This document shows, in pieces, positions 29,236 through 39,943 of a DNA stretch of 64,000 bases (positions are counted from its first letter, which is position 1; each line of letters opens with the position of its first letter). This stretch comes from Meconema thalassinum (Eukaryota > Arthropoda > Insecta > Orthoptera > Tettigoniidae). The notes under the pieces are model-generated. The model was not told the DNA's origin, made no database searches, and worked only from the letters and a program-made list of their open reading frames with translations. The stretch is from positions 362,496,779 through 362,560,778 of the forward strand of contig OX336393.1 in the NCBI GenBank assembly GCA_946902985.2. The letters are read 5' to 3'. Made by a program: the position numbers and the translations under genes.

Positions 29236-30558
29236 AGCCTATTTTCAATTTTGAAAAAATTGGCTTATGAGATCACCTTTTGTCCGTGTGTGTGTGCGTG
29301 CGTGCGTGTGTGTGTGTGTGTTTGTGAGGACTGTATGTGTGTGTGTCCCCTAATAACTTCTAAACGGATGGAGCGATTTCAATGAAACTCGGTAAGTTCA
29401 TAGCACTATTCCGGGCGACCCGGACCGTGCCCTTCAAATTTTGTTACGTCTCACCAATCCAACATGGCGGCTGTGCGAAATATTTCACCAGCGTTCAATA
29501 TCTCCGAAACTATTCCCGATATCACCCTGGAATTTATTACGGTGATACAGGAAACTACTAAAAGTTCACCTATGTGACTTTTGAAAAACTGGTAACTACA
29601 AAACCAACAAGGCGGCCACGCGAATTTGCGACTTTTAAATAGACGTTTCCCACGATTTAACCAATCAAACGCAATATAACTTGGTACAGTATATGTTTAT
29701 ACATAATAATGCACCGACATCTAACTTCATTCAATGGTTTACATAACCACTAGATGGCGGATGTGCGAAATATTTCACCGGCATTCTATATCTCTGAAAC
29801 TATTAACGGTATCATCCTGACATTTTGTACGGCACTACTGGAAGTTCATCTATAGGATTTTCAAAAACCGGTTAACTACAAAACAAACATGGCGGCCAAG
29901 CGAGTTTGAAATTTTTAAATAGACCTTTCTCGCGATTTAATATTCCAAACGCAATGAAATCTGGTACAGAAAATGTTTATATACATTGTAATGCACTGGT
30001 ATCTAATTTATTTCAATTGTTTACATTTCCTCAAGATGGCGGCTGTGCGAATTTTAAAATTAAGTTTTTATTTCTTGTGTCGTAATCATGCGATCGAAGT
30101 GAAAGTTTGAATAATGAACCTACGCAATAATTTTCCTTTAATGGTACATGGCTCTATGGCCTATACATTTAACAATCCAACATGGCGACCATCCGAAATA
30201 TTTAGACGGCTCTGAATATCTACGAATCTATTATAGCAATCAAACTGAATTTTTTATGTTCATAGGGGCTATGAACTTAAGTTCACCTTTAGAACTTTAA
30301 ATAACCTGGTGATCACAAATCCAGCATGGCCGCGACGCGAAATATAAATATTCACATGGACGTTTCTCGCAATTTAACCATCCGAGTGCAGTGAAACTTG
30401 GTACAGTAAATCCTTATACGAATGTTAATCCACTGGCATCTAATTTATTTCATTTCTTTCCATAACCACAAGATGGCAGCTGTGCGAAATTTTAAAATTT
30501 CCTTGTTACTTCTTGTGTCCTAATCATGCGATTAAAGTTTGAATGCTACACGTACACA
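29236..30558 (+). mobile_element. Satellite-bearing element R, copy 2, 3'-truncated
   Basis: It follows copy 1 from the palindromic 5' end through the (GT)n tract and the ATGGC half-units (29,464 to 30,473). It breaks off at 30,558, so the hairpin and CTAG end are absent. Divergence from copy 1 is modest and includes small deletions. Confidence 0.8.
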
Positions 30559-30619
30559 GGTTTCTTTGATGGGATCGTCGTTTCAAATTGTAAGTTTTGC
30601 AACATTAAAATATATAATA

Positions 30620-31145
30620 CTAGCATTACCCGTCGCGGCTTCGCCCGCGAATATTCTAGTTGTAAAGAGTACACTTAGCAAAATCTCAATCATGAATGCT
30701 ATGACTGATATATCCTTGGTATGAATAATCAGACTTTATCAATTCAGCTACTGGTGCAGTGGTTAGGGGTTTGTCATTCCTTCATAGGTATATCAGAGCG
30801 AAGTTAGTTTTCTGGGAATATCACAGACACTGTTAATTTAAGTGCCTTTAAATGTGGTTTTCGGAGACCCTTTATAGTCGGGTGCAAAAGACCTTTTGTA
30901 CCATACTCACACGTGAAAATTGCGTAAAAAATTCTAGAGTGCCCCTTGACCCCCTTAAGCGCATTATACTGTATGTATTGATGAATTTTACAGCTTAATT
31001 TGGTTCAGTGATATCCTTATAACCGTCTGGAAACTTTCACACTAATGTAATAATTGGAATTGCATTGCGTTTTACAGAAATAGATGGACCTGTGAGATTC
31101 TGTTACCATGGTTACCGTGTTGCATTCTTTCATTATTTCATTGTA
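30620..31145 (-). mobile_element. Helitron 4, 3' part
   Basis: The minus-strand 3' end has stem TCGCGG (30,633-30,638) with CCGCGA (30,645-30,650), then CTAG (30,623-30,620) and host T. The body matches modules of Helitron 1 and 3 (CTGGGAATATCACAGACACT, GCCCCTTGACCCCCTTAAGC). The 5' part is lost; the PLE region starts ~190 bp further on. Confidence 0.75.
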
Positions 31146-31388
31146 AATATAGATGTTTTAAGGTATTTATTTAATTGTGAGGCATTTAAAGGGTAATTGA
31201 GTGTTTTTCGCTTTCGCATTGGGTTATGCTGAACATGTAGGTACCCCATATGTGTAGGTTGATGTTAATGGGAACTTACTTTCGGTACAAAACTGGAATG
31301 GGATCTTAGCAGAATAATATAGGGAGGGATCATTTAGACTATCACGGCCCGTGATATTATCCATAATGTTTAATTTTGGGCTTATGCC

Positions 31389-32120
31389 GTGTTTTATTAT
31401 ATGAAGCCAACACACACCAATAGATATCTCCACGGAAATTCTCACCATCACCCTGCTCAGAAACATGGTATCCTTACAATTCTAACTACCAGGGCTAGGA
31501 GGATTTGTGAAGTGTCTTCTTTAGAAGAAGAAATTAATACCTTGAGAACCACTTTTGAGAGCAACGGCTATAGCAAAGCTTTGATTTCTACGGTTCTGAA
31601 ACCATCGAATAATAATAGGACGTTAGTTGAGAAAAAGGATGTAAGAGGAACTGCTTACCTACCGTACATACATAACACGACGGATCGTATTGCTAAAATC
31701 ATACGTCGGAACAACATACGGACTGTATTTGGAACTTCTGTTAAGATTAGGCAACTCCTGCGACCAACTAAGGACAGTTTGCCTAAATTGAAACAACCGG
31801 GTATCTACAGAGTTCCCTGTACTTGTGGCAAGGTTTACATCGGGCAGACTTCGAGAACAATATGCACTCGCATTAAGGAACATAATAGATGTATCAGGCT
31901 TATTCAACCTGATAAATCATCTGTTGCCGATCATGCATTAATACCTGGCCATGATGTCATGTTCCAAGGAGTGGATGTTCTTGCCCGTATAAAGCAATAT
32001 CGTCCCAGAATCATCAGGGAGACGGTTGAAATACGTAAACACCCAGATAATTTCAACCGAGACACCGGCTACAATCCCAGTGAATCCTGGCTACCTATTA
32101 TCAGAACCTTGAGAAAGTAA
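31389..32120 (+). CDS. PLE RT end plus GIY-YIG endonuclease
   Basis: 243 codons, open. Residues ~8-33 (HTNRYLHGNSHHHPAQKHGI) match the end of the PLE reverse transcriptase/thumb. The nuclease starts around residue 138 with GIYRVPCTCGKVYIGQTSR, holding GIY and YIG. A conserved Arg/His stretch (RIKEHNRC) follows, and the tail RETVEIRKHPDNFNR includes the catalytic Glu candidate. Full PLE proteins are ~700 residues or more, so the RT catalytic core is lost. The ATG at 31,389 lies in the inverted-terminus sequence and is not the native start. In a complete element the nuclease would nick target DNA for priming. Confidence 0.85.
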   Translation: MFYYMKPTHTNRYLHGNSHHHPAQKHGILTILTTRARRICEVSSLEEEINTLRTTFESNGYSKALISTVLKPSNNNRTLVEKKDVRGTAYLPYIHNTTDRIAKIIRRNNIRTVFGTSVKIRQLLRPTKDSLPKLKQPGIYRVPCTCGKVYIGQTSRTICTRIKEHNRCIRLIQPDKSSVADHALIPGHDVMFQGVDVLARIKQYRPRIIRETVEIRKHPDNFNRDTGYNPSESWLPIIRTLRK

Positions 32121-32235
32121 TACACTGCTGCGTTTCGTTGACCCTAACCTGGGGCTATAATGGCGTCCATCTTTGGGCACCTTTTATAGGTTCTTTGTTG
32201 CTTTCTCTTAGCAATCATTTGTCGTGTTTCAGATT

Positions 32236-32280
32236 ATTCCTGACGAAGAAAGACAATGTTTCTTTCGAAACGCGTCGAAT
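32236..32280 (+). ncRNA. Hammerhead-ribozyme-like motif of PLE
   Basis: Stem I ATTC (32,236-32,239) pairs with GAAT (32,277-32,280). The core CTGACGA (32,240-32,246) is followed by one extra A, stem II GAAAGA (32,248-32,253) with TCTTTC (32,261-32,266), GAAA (32,267-32,270), a minimal stem III CGCG, and the GTC triplet (32,274-32,276). All core boxes are intact. PLE hammerheads with tiny stem III are established; this copy lies just after the nuclease ORF. Confidence 0.75.
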
Positions 32281-32394
32281 TTAATATAATAAATCTCGGC
32301 ATAAGCCCAAAATTATGGATAATTAAAATATATAGATCGTATTTCGGGTGCTCAATGCCTAAATATAATTACCACACTTACCAAATGTATGTGG

Positions 32395-33397
32395 GTGTTT
32401 GTGTCTTCAGTCTTTTGACTGGTTTGTTGTAGCTCTCCATGCCTCCCTGTCCTGAGCTAATCGTTTCATATCTACATAGCTACCACACCCTACATCCGAG
32501 GCAATCTGTATAATATATTCTAACCTTGGTCTACCCCTACAGTTCTTGTCTTCAACCCTACCTTCCATAACTATGCTTGCTATTCCTGGGTGTCTTAGTA
32601 TGTGTCCTACTAACCTATCTCTTCTCTTCATTAGCAGTCGCCAGAAACATCTCTCTTCTCCCACTCGTCTTAATACCTCTTCGTTTGTAACCCTATCTAC
32701 CCATCTGATCTTCATCATTCTCCTGTAACACCACATTTCAAATGCTTCAATTCTCCTCTATTCTGCTGTACCAATAGTCCAAGTTCACTTCCATATAGCG
32801 CCACGCTCCAGACAAAGGCTTTCAAAAATGACTTCCTAACACCTAAATCTATATTCGATGTCAACAGATTCCTTTTTTGTAGAAATGCTTTCCCTGCCTG
32901 AGCCAATCTACTTTTTATATCCTCTTTGCTTCGTCCATCATTGGTTATTTTGCTTCCTAAGTAACAGAAGTCTCCTACTTCCTTCAGCTTTTCACCTGCC
33001 AATTTGATGTCCATAGATGTTTCTGATTTATTTCGGCTACATTCCAGTATTTCTGTTTTACATTTATTAATTTTCATCATGTAGGGCTATTCATTCCGTA
33101 AGACGGAGTCCATACCATTCAAAAACTCATTCAAGTCCTCAGGTGTGTCGGCCAAGATGACGATGTCATCAGCAATTCTCAGAGCTGAAATTATTTCTCT
33201 TTGAATCTTCACTCCCACTTTAAATTTTTCTCCAAATTCCTTCATTGCTTGTTCAATTTAAAGATTGAAAAGTATGGGTGATAAGTTGCAGCCTTGCCTT
33301 ACACCTTTCTGAATACCAGCTTCTCTCTCATGTCCTTCAGCTCGAATGACTGCTGTCTGATTTCTGTATAGATTGTATATCACCCTCCTATCACTGT
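32395..33397 (-). pseudogene. LINE-A host copy, 3' half (RT palm to C-terminus)
   Basis: Minus strand. IADDIVILADTPEDLNEFL near 33,125-33,185 is the RT catalytic block (usual FADD, here IADD). The frame 32,715-33,080 follows with MMKINKCKTEILECSRN and the thumb region CYLGSKITNDGRSKEDIKSR. The frame 32,407-32,736 carries IRWVDRVTNEEVLRRVGEER, GHILRHPGIASIVMEGRVED and the tail. A frameshift separates them near 32,720-32,760. The other half continues at 45,486 beyond the BEL element. Confidence 0.88.
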
Positions 33398-33742
33398 TGT
33401 TCGCTTTTGCGAATGTTTTTTTTTTTTGTAGGCTATGTTTCCCTTACGGTGTGAAACACACGTTCAATTTTTCTGCCCCATTATTTTTATTTTCGTTAAT
33501 TGCACTCTGAACGCGGTGTTCTGATTTATTTATTTTATTGGTGTTTCAGTTTAATTGTTTTTCTGTATTATTCATGTCAACTTACCTTTTTTTTCTGAAG
33601 TGTCTTTCTAGACGCACCATATCGTCACACTTTCTCATGAGGTACTGTGCTCTCCCCAGCGGCAACGCTCGCAATTTGCATGGGGCTGTGCTTTGATTGG
33701 CTGCTTTTTCACCCCTCCTTCATTCTGGAAGATTCGGCGCGC

Positions 33743-33764
33743 TGACGTCACTACCGCTATATAA
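33743..33764 (+). promoter_or_regulatory. LTR promoter: CRE-like site and TATA box
   Basis: TGACGTCA at 33,743-33,750 is a perfect CRE palindrome, and TATATAA at 33,758-33,764 lies just after it. The 3' LTR keeps both at 44,549-44,556 and 44,564-44,570. Spacing and position in the LTR fit a Pol II promoter starting the R region ~25-30 bp further on. Confidence 0.7.
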
Positions 33765-34561
33765 CCTTAGGTCCATTGGCCTATGTGTTGACTCTCCATC
33801 TTCACTCACTTGCTACTACAAGCTTGCCGGGGGTCATTACCCTCTGGTGTCACGGTCTTGCCGAAGGCCCTGCGTCACGTCAACACGGAGTTGGGCTCCA
33901 GGCCAACCTTTGCTCCAGCTGGCGGCTGGGCATTTTCTACAAACGCTGTACTCAGTTCAAGTCTGCCTAATGAAAAGACAACTTCTCGAACCAGCGGAGA
34001 TGTTAATACCAAGAAACATCTCACTGCTGGTCAACTCTCGTCATCACGACTGAACATCGCCAAAACCTTGGCTCTGAACCAGCGCCTCCGGAGTGTGGGC
34101 GCATTAACCACGATCATCAGCCCTGTGCGGGCAAACAGAACTGCTACTTCAAAGCATCAGCCCCTTGCGGACCAACCAACTGTTTCCAGTCAAGGGTTTG
34201 CTGGCCTATAGAAAGGGTTATGTATTTTCACCTCATTGAAAGGTGGTATCATATTCATCATGGTTAATCATTAAGAGTTCCTCGTTTAGGTATTTATAAT
34301 TATGTCTCTCTTTTTATGAACAATATAAATTTTTAATCCCTCATAAGGGAATTTTGTTAACCTTTTTCGTTTCCTGGAGAAACTTGCGAATTTGCATTTT
34401 TATTATTCTTCTTGTTAATTCTTATAACTATATTTATTAGGAGTAACATTATACGCTGTTTAAAAAATATTGCATTTTGAATTTGCATTTTTATTATTCT
34501 TCTTGTTAATTCTTAAAACTATATTTATTAGAAGTAACTTTATATGCTGTTTAAAAACTTT

Positions 34562-34567
34562 AATAAA
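34562..34567 (+). terminator. LTR polyadenylation signal
   Basis: AATAAA about 115 bp before the LTR end. In the 3' LTR the same signal at 45,368-45,373 would end the genomic transcript. Confidence 0.6.
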
Positions 34568-34680
34568 CGCAAAGGCAAATTCTAATCTTTGGTCTCTTCC
34601 ATCACCCAAGATTCAATCCCTGTGTCCGAAACCTTACATCTTTTCGAAATCCCTAAAAGGGTGCATCATTCCCCTTTCCA

Positions 34681-34706
34681 TGGTACCTCAACCCCGGATC
34701 GAACCC
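34681..34706 (+). promoter_or_regulatory. Putative tRNA primer-binding site
   Basis: TGGTACCTCAACCCCGG follows the LTR directly. It begins with TGG, complementary to a tRNA CCA end. GATCGAACCC after it looks like the complement of a T-loop, so complementarity may extend into the T arm. The tRNA identity could not be set without a tRNA set from the species. Confidence 0.55.
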
Positions 34707-37700
34707 AGAACCTTCATTCTGAGACCACAAATTCTATTCTAAAAAAAAAAGACTTGTGCAATCTAATATTTGTCTTATACATTTCAGTATATCGTGGCTA
34801 GCGCAGGAGATCTGCGGGAAAGCGGAAACAATCCCAGCATATTACACAACTGGTTTCTTTCTGGAAAGCAGGTCTGTCTGGTGCCGCAAGCATCTTTGGT
34901 AAGTGAGTTATTCCAACTTTCCAGCCATGCCAGTAATAATAGATGATAAACTGTTAAACTCTCGGGCGGCCTACTGAACTCGAATTCTAAATGATTCAGG
35001 ATGGACAGGATGCTATTTAGGACGTTTTGGTGAAATTTGGAGAAGATTGCGATATTTTTGGAGGAATTACGACATTTTTTAAAATTTTAATACGAGAGGA
35101 AGCTTCAGATTGTGTTTGACAACAACAAAATGGCGAGAGATGCCGCTCTTGGGCAATGCTGCGTAGTATTTTCGCTAGGCTGCCCATAGCAACTTGTAGA
35201 GTTCGAAGAGAAATGCGTTGATTGGCTAATCCAATTGCCAGAATCAGGAAGGGTAGAAGAAATGAGCGCGCTTGATGAGGAGCTTCGTCGATTTATAAAA
35301 TGCCATTTTTTAAAGAAGAGAGAATCTGCACATTTAAAACTATTGGAAAAGGATCTAAATTAAAAGGATTTATGATAGTCATCCAGAGATGGAAGTTGGA
35401 TAATCCTGTAAGAAGATATAAGTAATGATTGGTTTGCCGCCTCTTTTCATGACGCGCCATTCGTTTGGTTTTGAGGTGCGAGGTGACGCTCCGCTGATCG
35501 AGGTCTTTTGTGTTGAGGTGACGAGCGGAATAGACCTGCGACAATTGAGTTCCTGAAACTAGCGTGTGCGCGAGAGGGGTCTCACGTGAATATAGTTTGT
35601 CGGCGAGGAAGGCAGTCCCGTCGGTCAGAAGTTAACATGGGAAGTCCGGTGAAGATGTGGGGAACAGAATATCGTCGTAATATCAGTTCTCGTGTGAAAC
35701 TAGTATTGAAAGTTTGACTAAACTAAAGAGAAACATCGTGTGCACATTACATGAAAGTTTCAAGACGAAATTCGAAGGAATAAGATAGTTTTCTTTGTTG
35801 AAAGCACTTTCGTTAAATAAGCACGTTTCGCTTGGTGCGTGTCAGCTATACAGGCGAGAAGGCAAGGCCCGTTATCTGCCTGTGCTAACATTTGTAGGAC
35901 AGCAGCTCTCATTTACAGCAAGTCATGTTTAGTGGCAAGCTTTTTATCGAAATGTTCGACATGCAAGCGTTAAGGGGAACAGTTAACGTTGAGTTTAACG
36001 CAGTAGTGATCATGTTTTAAGCCAAGTTATGCGTAGGGAACGTGATGTTACACTGTTGGACTGGGATACCGGGCAACCGAAGTTAATCTTAAAATTATAA
36101 GATGTGGTGTAACGATTACAAGGCTACAATCCAACATTACGAGATGGAACTTGATTACCGCGTCATGGCTAGGTATTATCCGACCCGAAGCGAGGCAGTT
36201 CATCATACTTCGAGCCAGGGGGATTCTTGCGGTTCCGCTGATCGAGGCGAGCTCCGTGTTCGAAGCCAGCCAGGGGGATTGACGATCGGGGAGCAGGGTT
36301 CGAGTCGTGACAAGGCAATCTTCCGAAGAAAGAGGACGAAGATCAGTAAGTGTGGAATTGCTGGTGTCGTCAGTAATTCCCTCCATACTTCTTCTACAAG
36401 ATGTCATCGCAAGGTAGAAAAAGATACCCTCATTAGTAGCAATTGTTGGTTCTTATTGTAGTTAGTCGTAGATTAGAATATCAAAGAGCTTGGCACCATT
36501 TCAACGCTAAATTATTCTGTTGTGTGTGAAATACTTTAAGCCCAGGAATTATTTTCAGCGTTGGACATTTAAATATTAATTTTCTTTTAGTGAGATTTTC
36601 GGATAGTAACATTTGGATTTTTGACTTATAGGTTTTGAGATTTAAGCTCATTTTATTAATAATTTCGTTTATCGAAGTTCTTTCGATCCACGTATCTTTG
36701 GGAATTTTATTGCACTTTAGTGAATTTTATTGCACTTTAGTGAATTTTATTGCACTTTAGTGAATTTTATTGCGTTTTATTGTATTTTATTGAATTTAAT
36801 TGAACGTTTTGAACTTTATTGAACATTATTGGAATATTATTGGAATTTTATTGGATATTATTCAATATTCTAGAAAATGGTATTACTTTACCCAAGCAAC
36901 TTAGACTTTGAAAGGAATATTTATTTGGAAATGAATTATTATTTGGACATTTCCAAGACTTTATAGTCATCTTCGAGTCTGACTTCGCTCAAGTAATTGT
37001 TTAATCAAACATTTTGAATTGGTGGAAGGATGAAACATTTTTTGGACATTCCACTTTAGCCAGTCATAACTAATGATAATTTATCTGTGGATAAATTATT
37101 TTATTTTATTTGAGAGATCTTATCTGCTCGGACAAATTACCACATTTGAGTATTCTACGAAATTTTATAACACTCTTGGAGATTGTTATTGACTTTAATT
37201 GCATTAACGCAATATTTTGGAAAGACCAGAGAGAAGTAACGAATGTTTATATTTATTAAATGTTAACAACAATTATTTGAAATCTAAAGTAACTTATACT
37301 AGTAAACCATTACGTCATCTCTGTTTATTAGAGTCGATTATTATGTATTTTCACAACATCTGAAAGAGCTATACGCTGTAATTATTATAAGTAAATATAT
37401 TACGAAGCAAGGCAATATATGCAATTTAAATAAGTTGTTATGGCAGAATACTGTATTAAGAGCTTGAAGTGAAGAATTATAGCAGCTATATTTATTTAAT
37501 ATCAAGCTGAGGAAAATGTTATACGGAATTTACCTATGTAATTGAGAGAAGTCGTTGTTTAAGTATTCTGTGGATATTCGTTAAGTCTATTAGAGAAGGG
37601 AAAGTCATTATACGCGTTGTGAGCGTTTATTTGGAAATTATATGTAAATATATGACAGTAAAGAATTAAGTAAGACCTTAGTTGTCCAGTATTATTGTAA

Positions 37701-39087
37701 AACGACTCTCAGTTGAATTGATTAGTTCTATTGGCGGAAAATATTTGGGAAACGGATGGAAAGTGAAAATGTTGTTAATTATTATTAAGATATTATCAAG
37801 GATAAGACATTAATTATATAAGCTTAACTTAACCGTTCGGCGATGTATGTATGCCCAATTATGAAACGAAACATCTTTATTATGATGATAGTGATATGAA
37901 ATTGTAACAGTGACACTTTATTTAAGAGCATAAAAATTTGGGATTGTCAGTAGTTGAACAGAGGAGGAAGGTTGGATGATTGAGAATCATCACGAATTAT
38001 GTAAATAACATAAGACATTTGTTAACAATATTTAAATATAATACTATTAATAACTAGGAGAATTTAACGTTATAATAAAGTTAACTGAATAACTTTCTTA
38101 ATAAATATCTGATCCTAAAACAATAATAATAATATGGTTTATTATTTGGATTAACATTATTAATAATTATTTTTAATAATAAATAAACATTTAAATAACG
38201 AACATTTTACAAACTTAATTAATAATTTGGAAATATTAATAGTCTTTAATTAAATTATTTAATAATAATTTCTACCATTAATCATTAAATAATTTTGGGA
38301 ACCTTAGTTGACAATTAAACGAAAGTTTAATATACTTAAATGTTTTTAAACGTTTAAACCATAAATTGGAGTGACGTTTAAAGAACGTGACGACGTTCTT
38401 TAAATACAATAAGGTGGTTTACTATTGTGTAAAGGTGATCTGATGGAAGATCAGTATAAAATTAATTTCTATTAATTTTACCAATGGAGGACATTGGAAT
38501 AGTAAGTAGAAATGTCATGGGAAGACATTGGATGTATTAAAACCGATCTTTGTTCATATATTACTAGGGAACAAGAGTAAAATTTAAGAGCTGTTATGCA
38601 AACAGCTGATTGATAATTTGTTTATTTAATTTTATTTAAGAAGTGGAGTACTTCTAACGTCCATGGGACGATGATTTAATTTCATAATCTTATTATAGGA
38701 ATTTTTGCAGAATCATTTGCGGATTGCATGTAATTGTTAAAGGGCATATTTGTTAATTCATTTTATTTATTATCACTTCGTTAATAAATTTATTTGTTAG
38801 TTTTGTAACTGCGTTTTGATGATTTATTTAAGTTATGAAGGAGGATTATGTTTTGGTGCATTTGAGGTTTTATTGAACCACTAATTTCGCCCACTTAACC
38901 GAGAATAGTTTGTATCTCGAGCTCTTCGTTTATTTAGTTGATATACCCATTTTGCTCTACCAAAACATGATCTTAGAAAGTGTGCACCCCCCATTTAGCT
39001 ATTGTTGGTAGGATTTCCAGGTTTTTGAGCCGGGGACCTCGAGATTCTGCAATCCAGCTGATCTTCGGATACGACAAGCAGCTCTAA
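34707..39087 (+). other. BEL leader, 4.4 kb, AT-rich, no clear gene
   Basis: An unusually long tract between the PBS and gag. The largest frame (119 codons, 36,102-36,461) has no recognisable motif. A 20-bp unit (GAATTTTATTGCACTTTAGT) is repeated in tandem at about 36,699-36,780, and GCCAGGGGGATT occurs twice near 36,220 and 36,268. From 36,480 to 38,900 the sequence is extremely AT-rich. It could be leader, an intron removed before gag translation, or an old nested insertion; no TSD-bounded element was seen. Confidence 0.5.
36699..36780 (+). repeat. 20-bp tandem repeat in BEL leader
   Basis: Four copies of GAATTTTATTGCACTTTAGT, the last ones diverged (GCGTTTTATTG), then TTATTG-rich sequence. 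Confidence 0.85.
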
Positions 39088-39935
39088 TGGTTTAAACGGG
39101 TACACTACAAAGGTCAACTCACCCGTTTTCAAAAATATTTAGCTACTCTACCGAAAGAGGAACAAAACCTTGATATTATATCTCAGCGTTTAAAAGCTTT
39201 TGAACAGGCGTACGAGAAATATGATCTCGTGCAACTTGAAATTGAAATCAAAAATCCAGAACATCAATCAGATTGGGAAGAAGTAGAGAGTAATTACTTT
39301 GATACACACGCTCAGGCTGTGGCATTAGTTAGAACTTTGACCCTGGCGTTGAAGGTAGAGGAAACTCAAGGAAGAATTAGCGACCATGGGAATGGTATCA
39401 AACCATTGCTACCTAAAATTGAAATTCCGCATTTTTCAGGAAAGGAAGAGATGTGGCAATCATTCTTAGAATTGTTCAGATCATTAGTACATGTAATGCC
39501 ACACTTCCAGAAATTCAGAAATTTCATTACTTAAAATCCATTTTGCAGGGACCACCCCTTCAACTTATAAGAGAACTCCCCTTAACAGGAGAAAACTATA
39601 ACATCGCTATAGAGTTTCTTAAAGGCCGTTATGGCAACGAAAAATTATGCCTACAGAGGCATATTCAAGCCTTATTTAACCTGCCCGCATTGCGAGCTGA
39701 CAACCTGTCAACACTGCGATCCTTAAGTGACACGGTCCAACTACACGTCAGAGCATTGGCACGGTTGAATCAACCGGTCGAGCATTGGGATCTATTCTTA
39801 GTTCACTTGGTTACTTCTAAATTTGATTCATCAACCTTAAAGGCATGGGAGAGGGAACTAACAAATGACACTTCATATACCTATGGCTCATTGCTTACGT
39901 TTATAAATAATAGAATCAGGTTTTATCAGCCGTAG
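39088..39935 (+). pseudogene. BEL gag region (DUF1759-like), frame-broken
   Basis: The reading opens after a TAA at 39,085 with no ATG: KGQLTRFQKYLATLPKEEQN, then QRLKAFEQAYEKYDLVQLEI, typical of the N-terminal BEL gag domain. IEIPHFSGKEEMWQSF marks the central domain. Near 39,485-39,500 the frame shifts and continues ATLPEIQKFHYLKSILQGPP through AIEFLKGRYGNEKL to a stop at 39,935. The zinc-knuckle part is in a third frame in the pol ORF. Both shifts go the same way (-1), fitting single-base deletions, assembly errors, or less likely programmed frameshifts. Gag would form the particle that packages the RNA. Confidence 0.8.
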
Positions 39936-39943
39936 CCTGTCAT

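Larger units (their letters stand above)
31332..32318 (+). mobile_element. Penelope-like element, 5'-truncated, with inverted ends
   Basis: It contains the last part of a PLE reverse transcriptase joined to a complete GIY-YIG nuclease, then a hammerhead-like motif, then TCGGCATAAGCCCAAAATTA (32,295-32,314), the reverse complement of TAATTTTGGGCTTATGCCG near 31,371-31,389. This inverted terminus is a known habit of Penelope-type elements. The ORF is open throughout, so the copy is relatively young although truncated. Confidence 0.85.
33398..34680 (+). repeat. BEL 5' LTR
   Basis: It starts TGTTCGCTTTTGCGAATG, an inverted-repeat-like end, and finishes CCCCTTTCCA. It carries the CRE, the TATA box and the AATAAA signal. 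A 91-bp unit is tandemly duplicated near its 3' end (GAATTTGCATTTTTATTATT at 34,388 and 34,479). Confidence 0.93.

Noticed and set aside
33810..34211. 133-codon ORF in the 5' LTR, repeated at 44,616-45,017 in the 3' LTR
   Set aside because: It starts at TTG, not ATG. Its conservation between copies is only that of the LTR pair, and no motif was recognised.
36048..36461. Overlapping 119-codon ORFs on both strands in the BEL leader
   Set aside because: No family motif, and mirrored open frames on both strands suggest local base composition and not coding.
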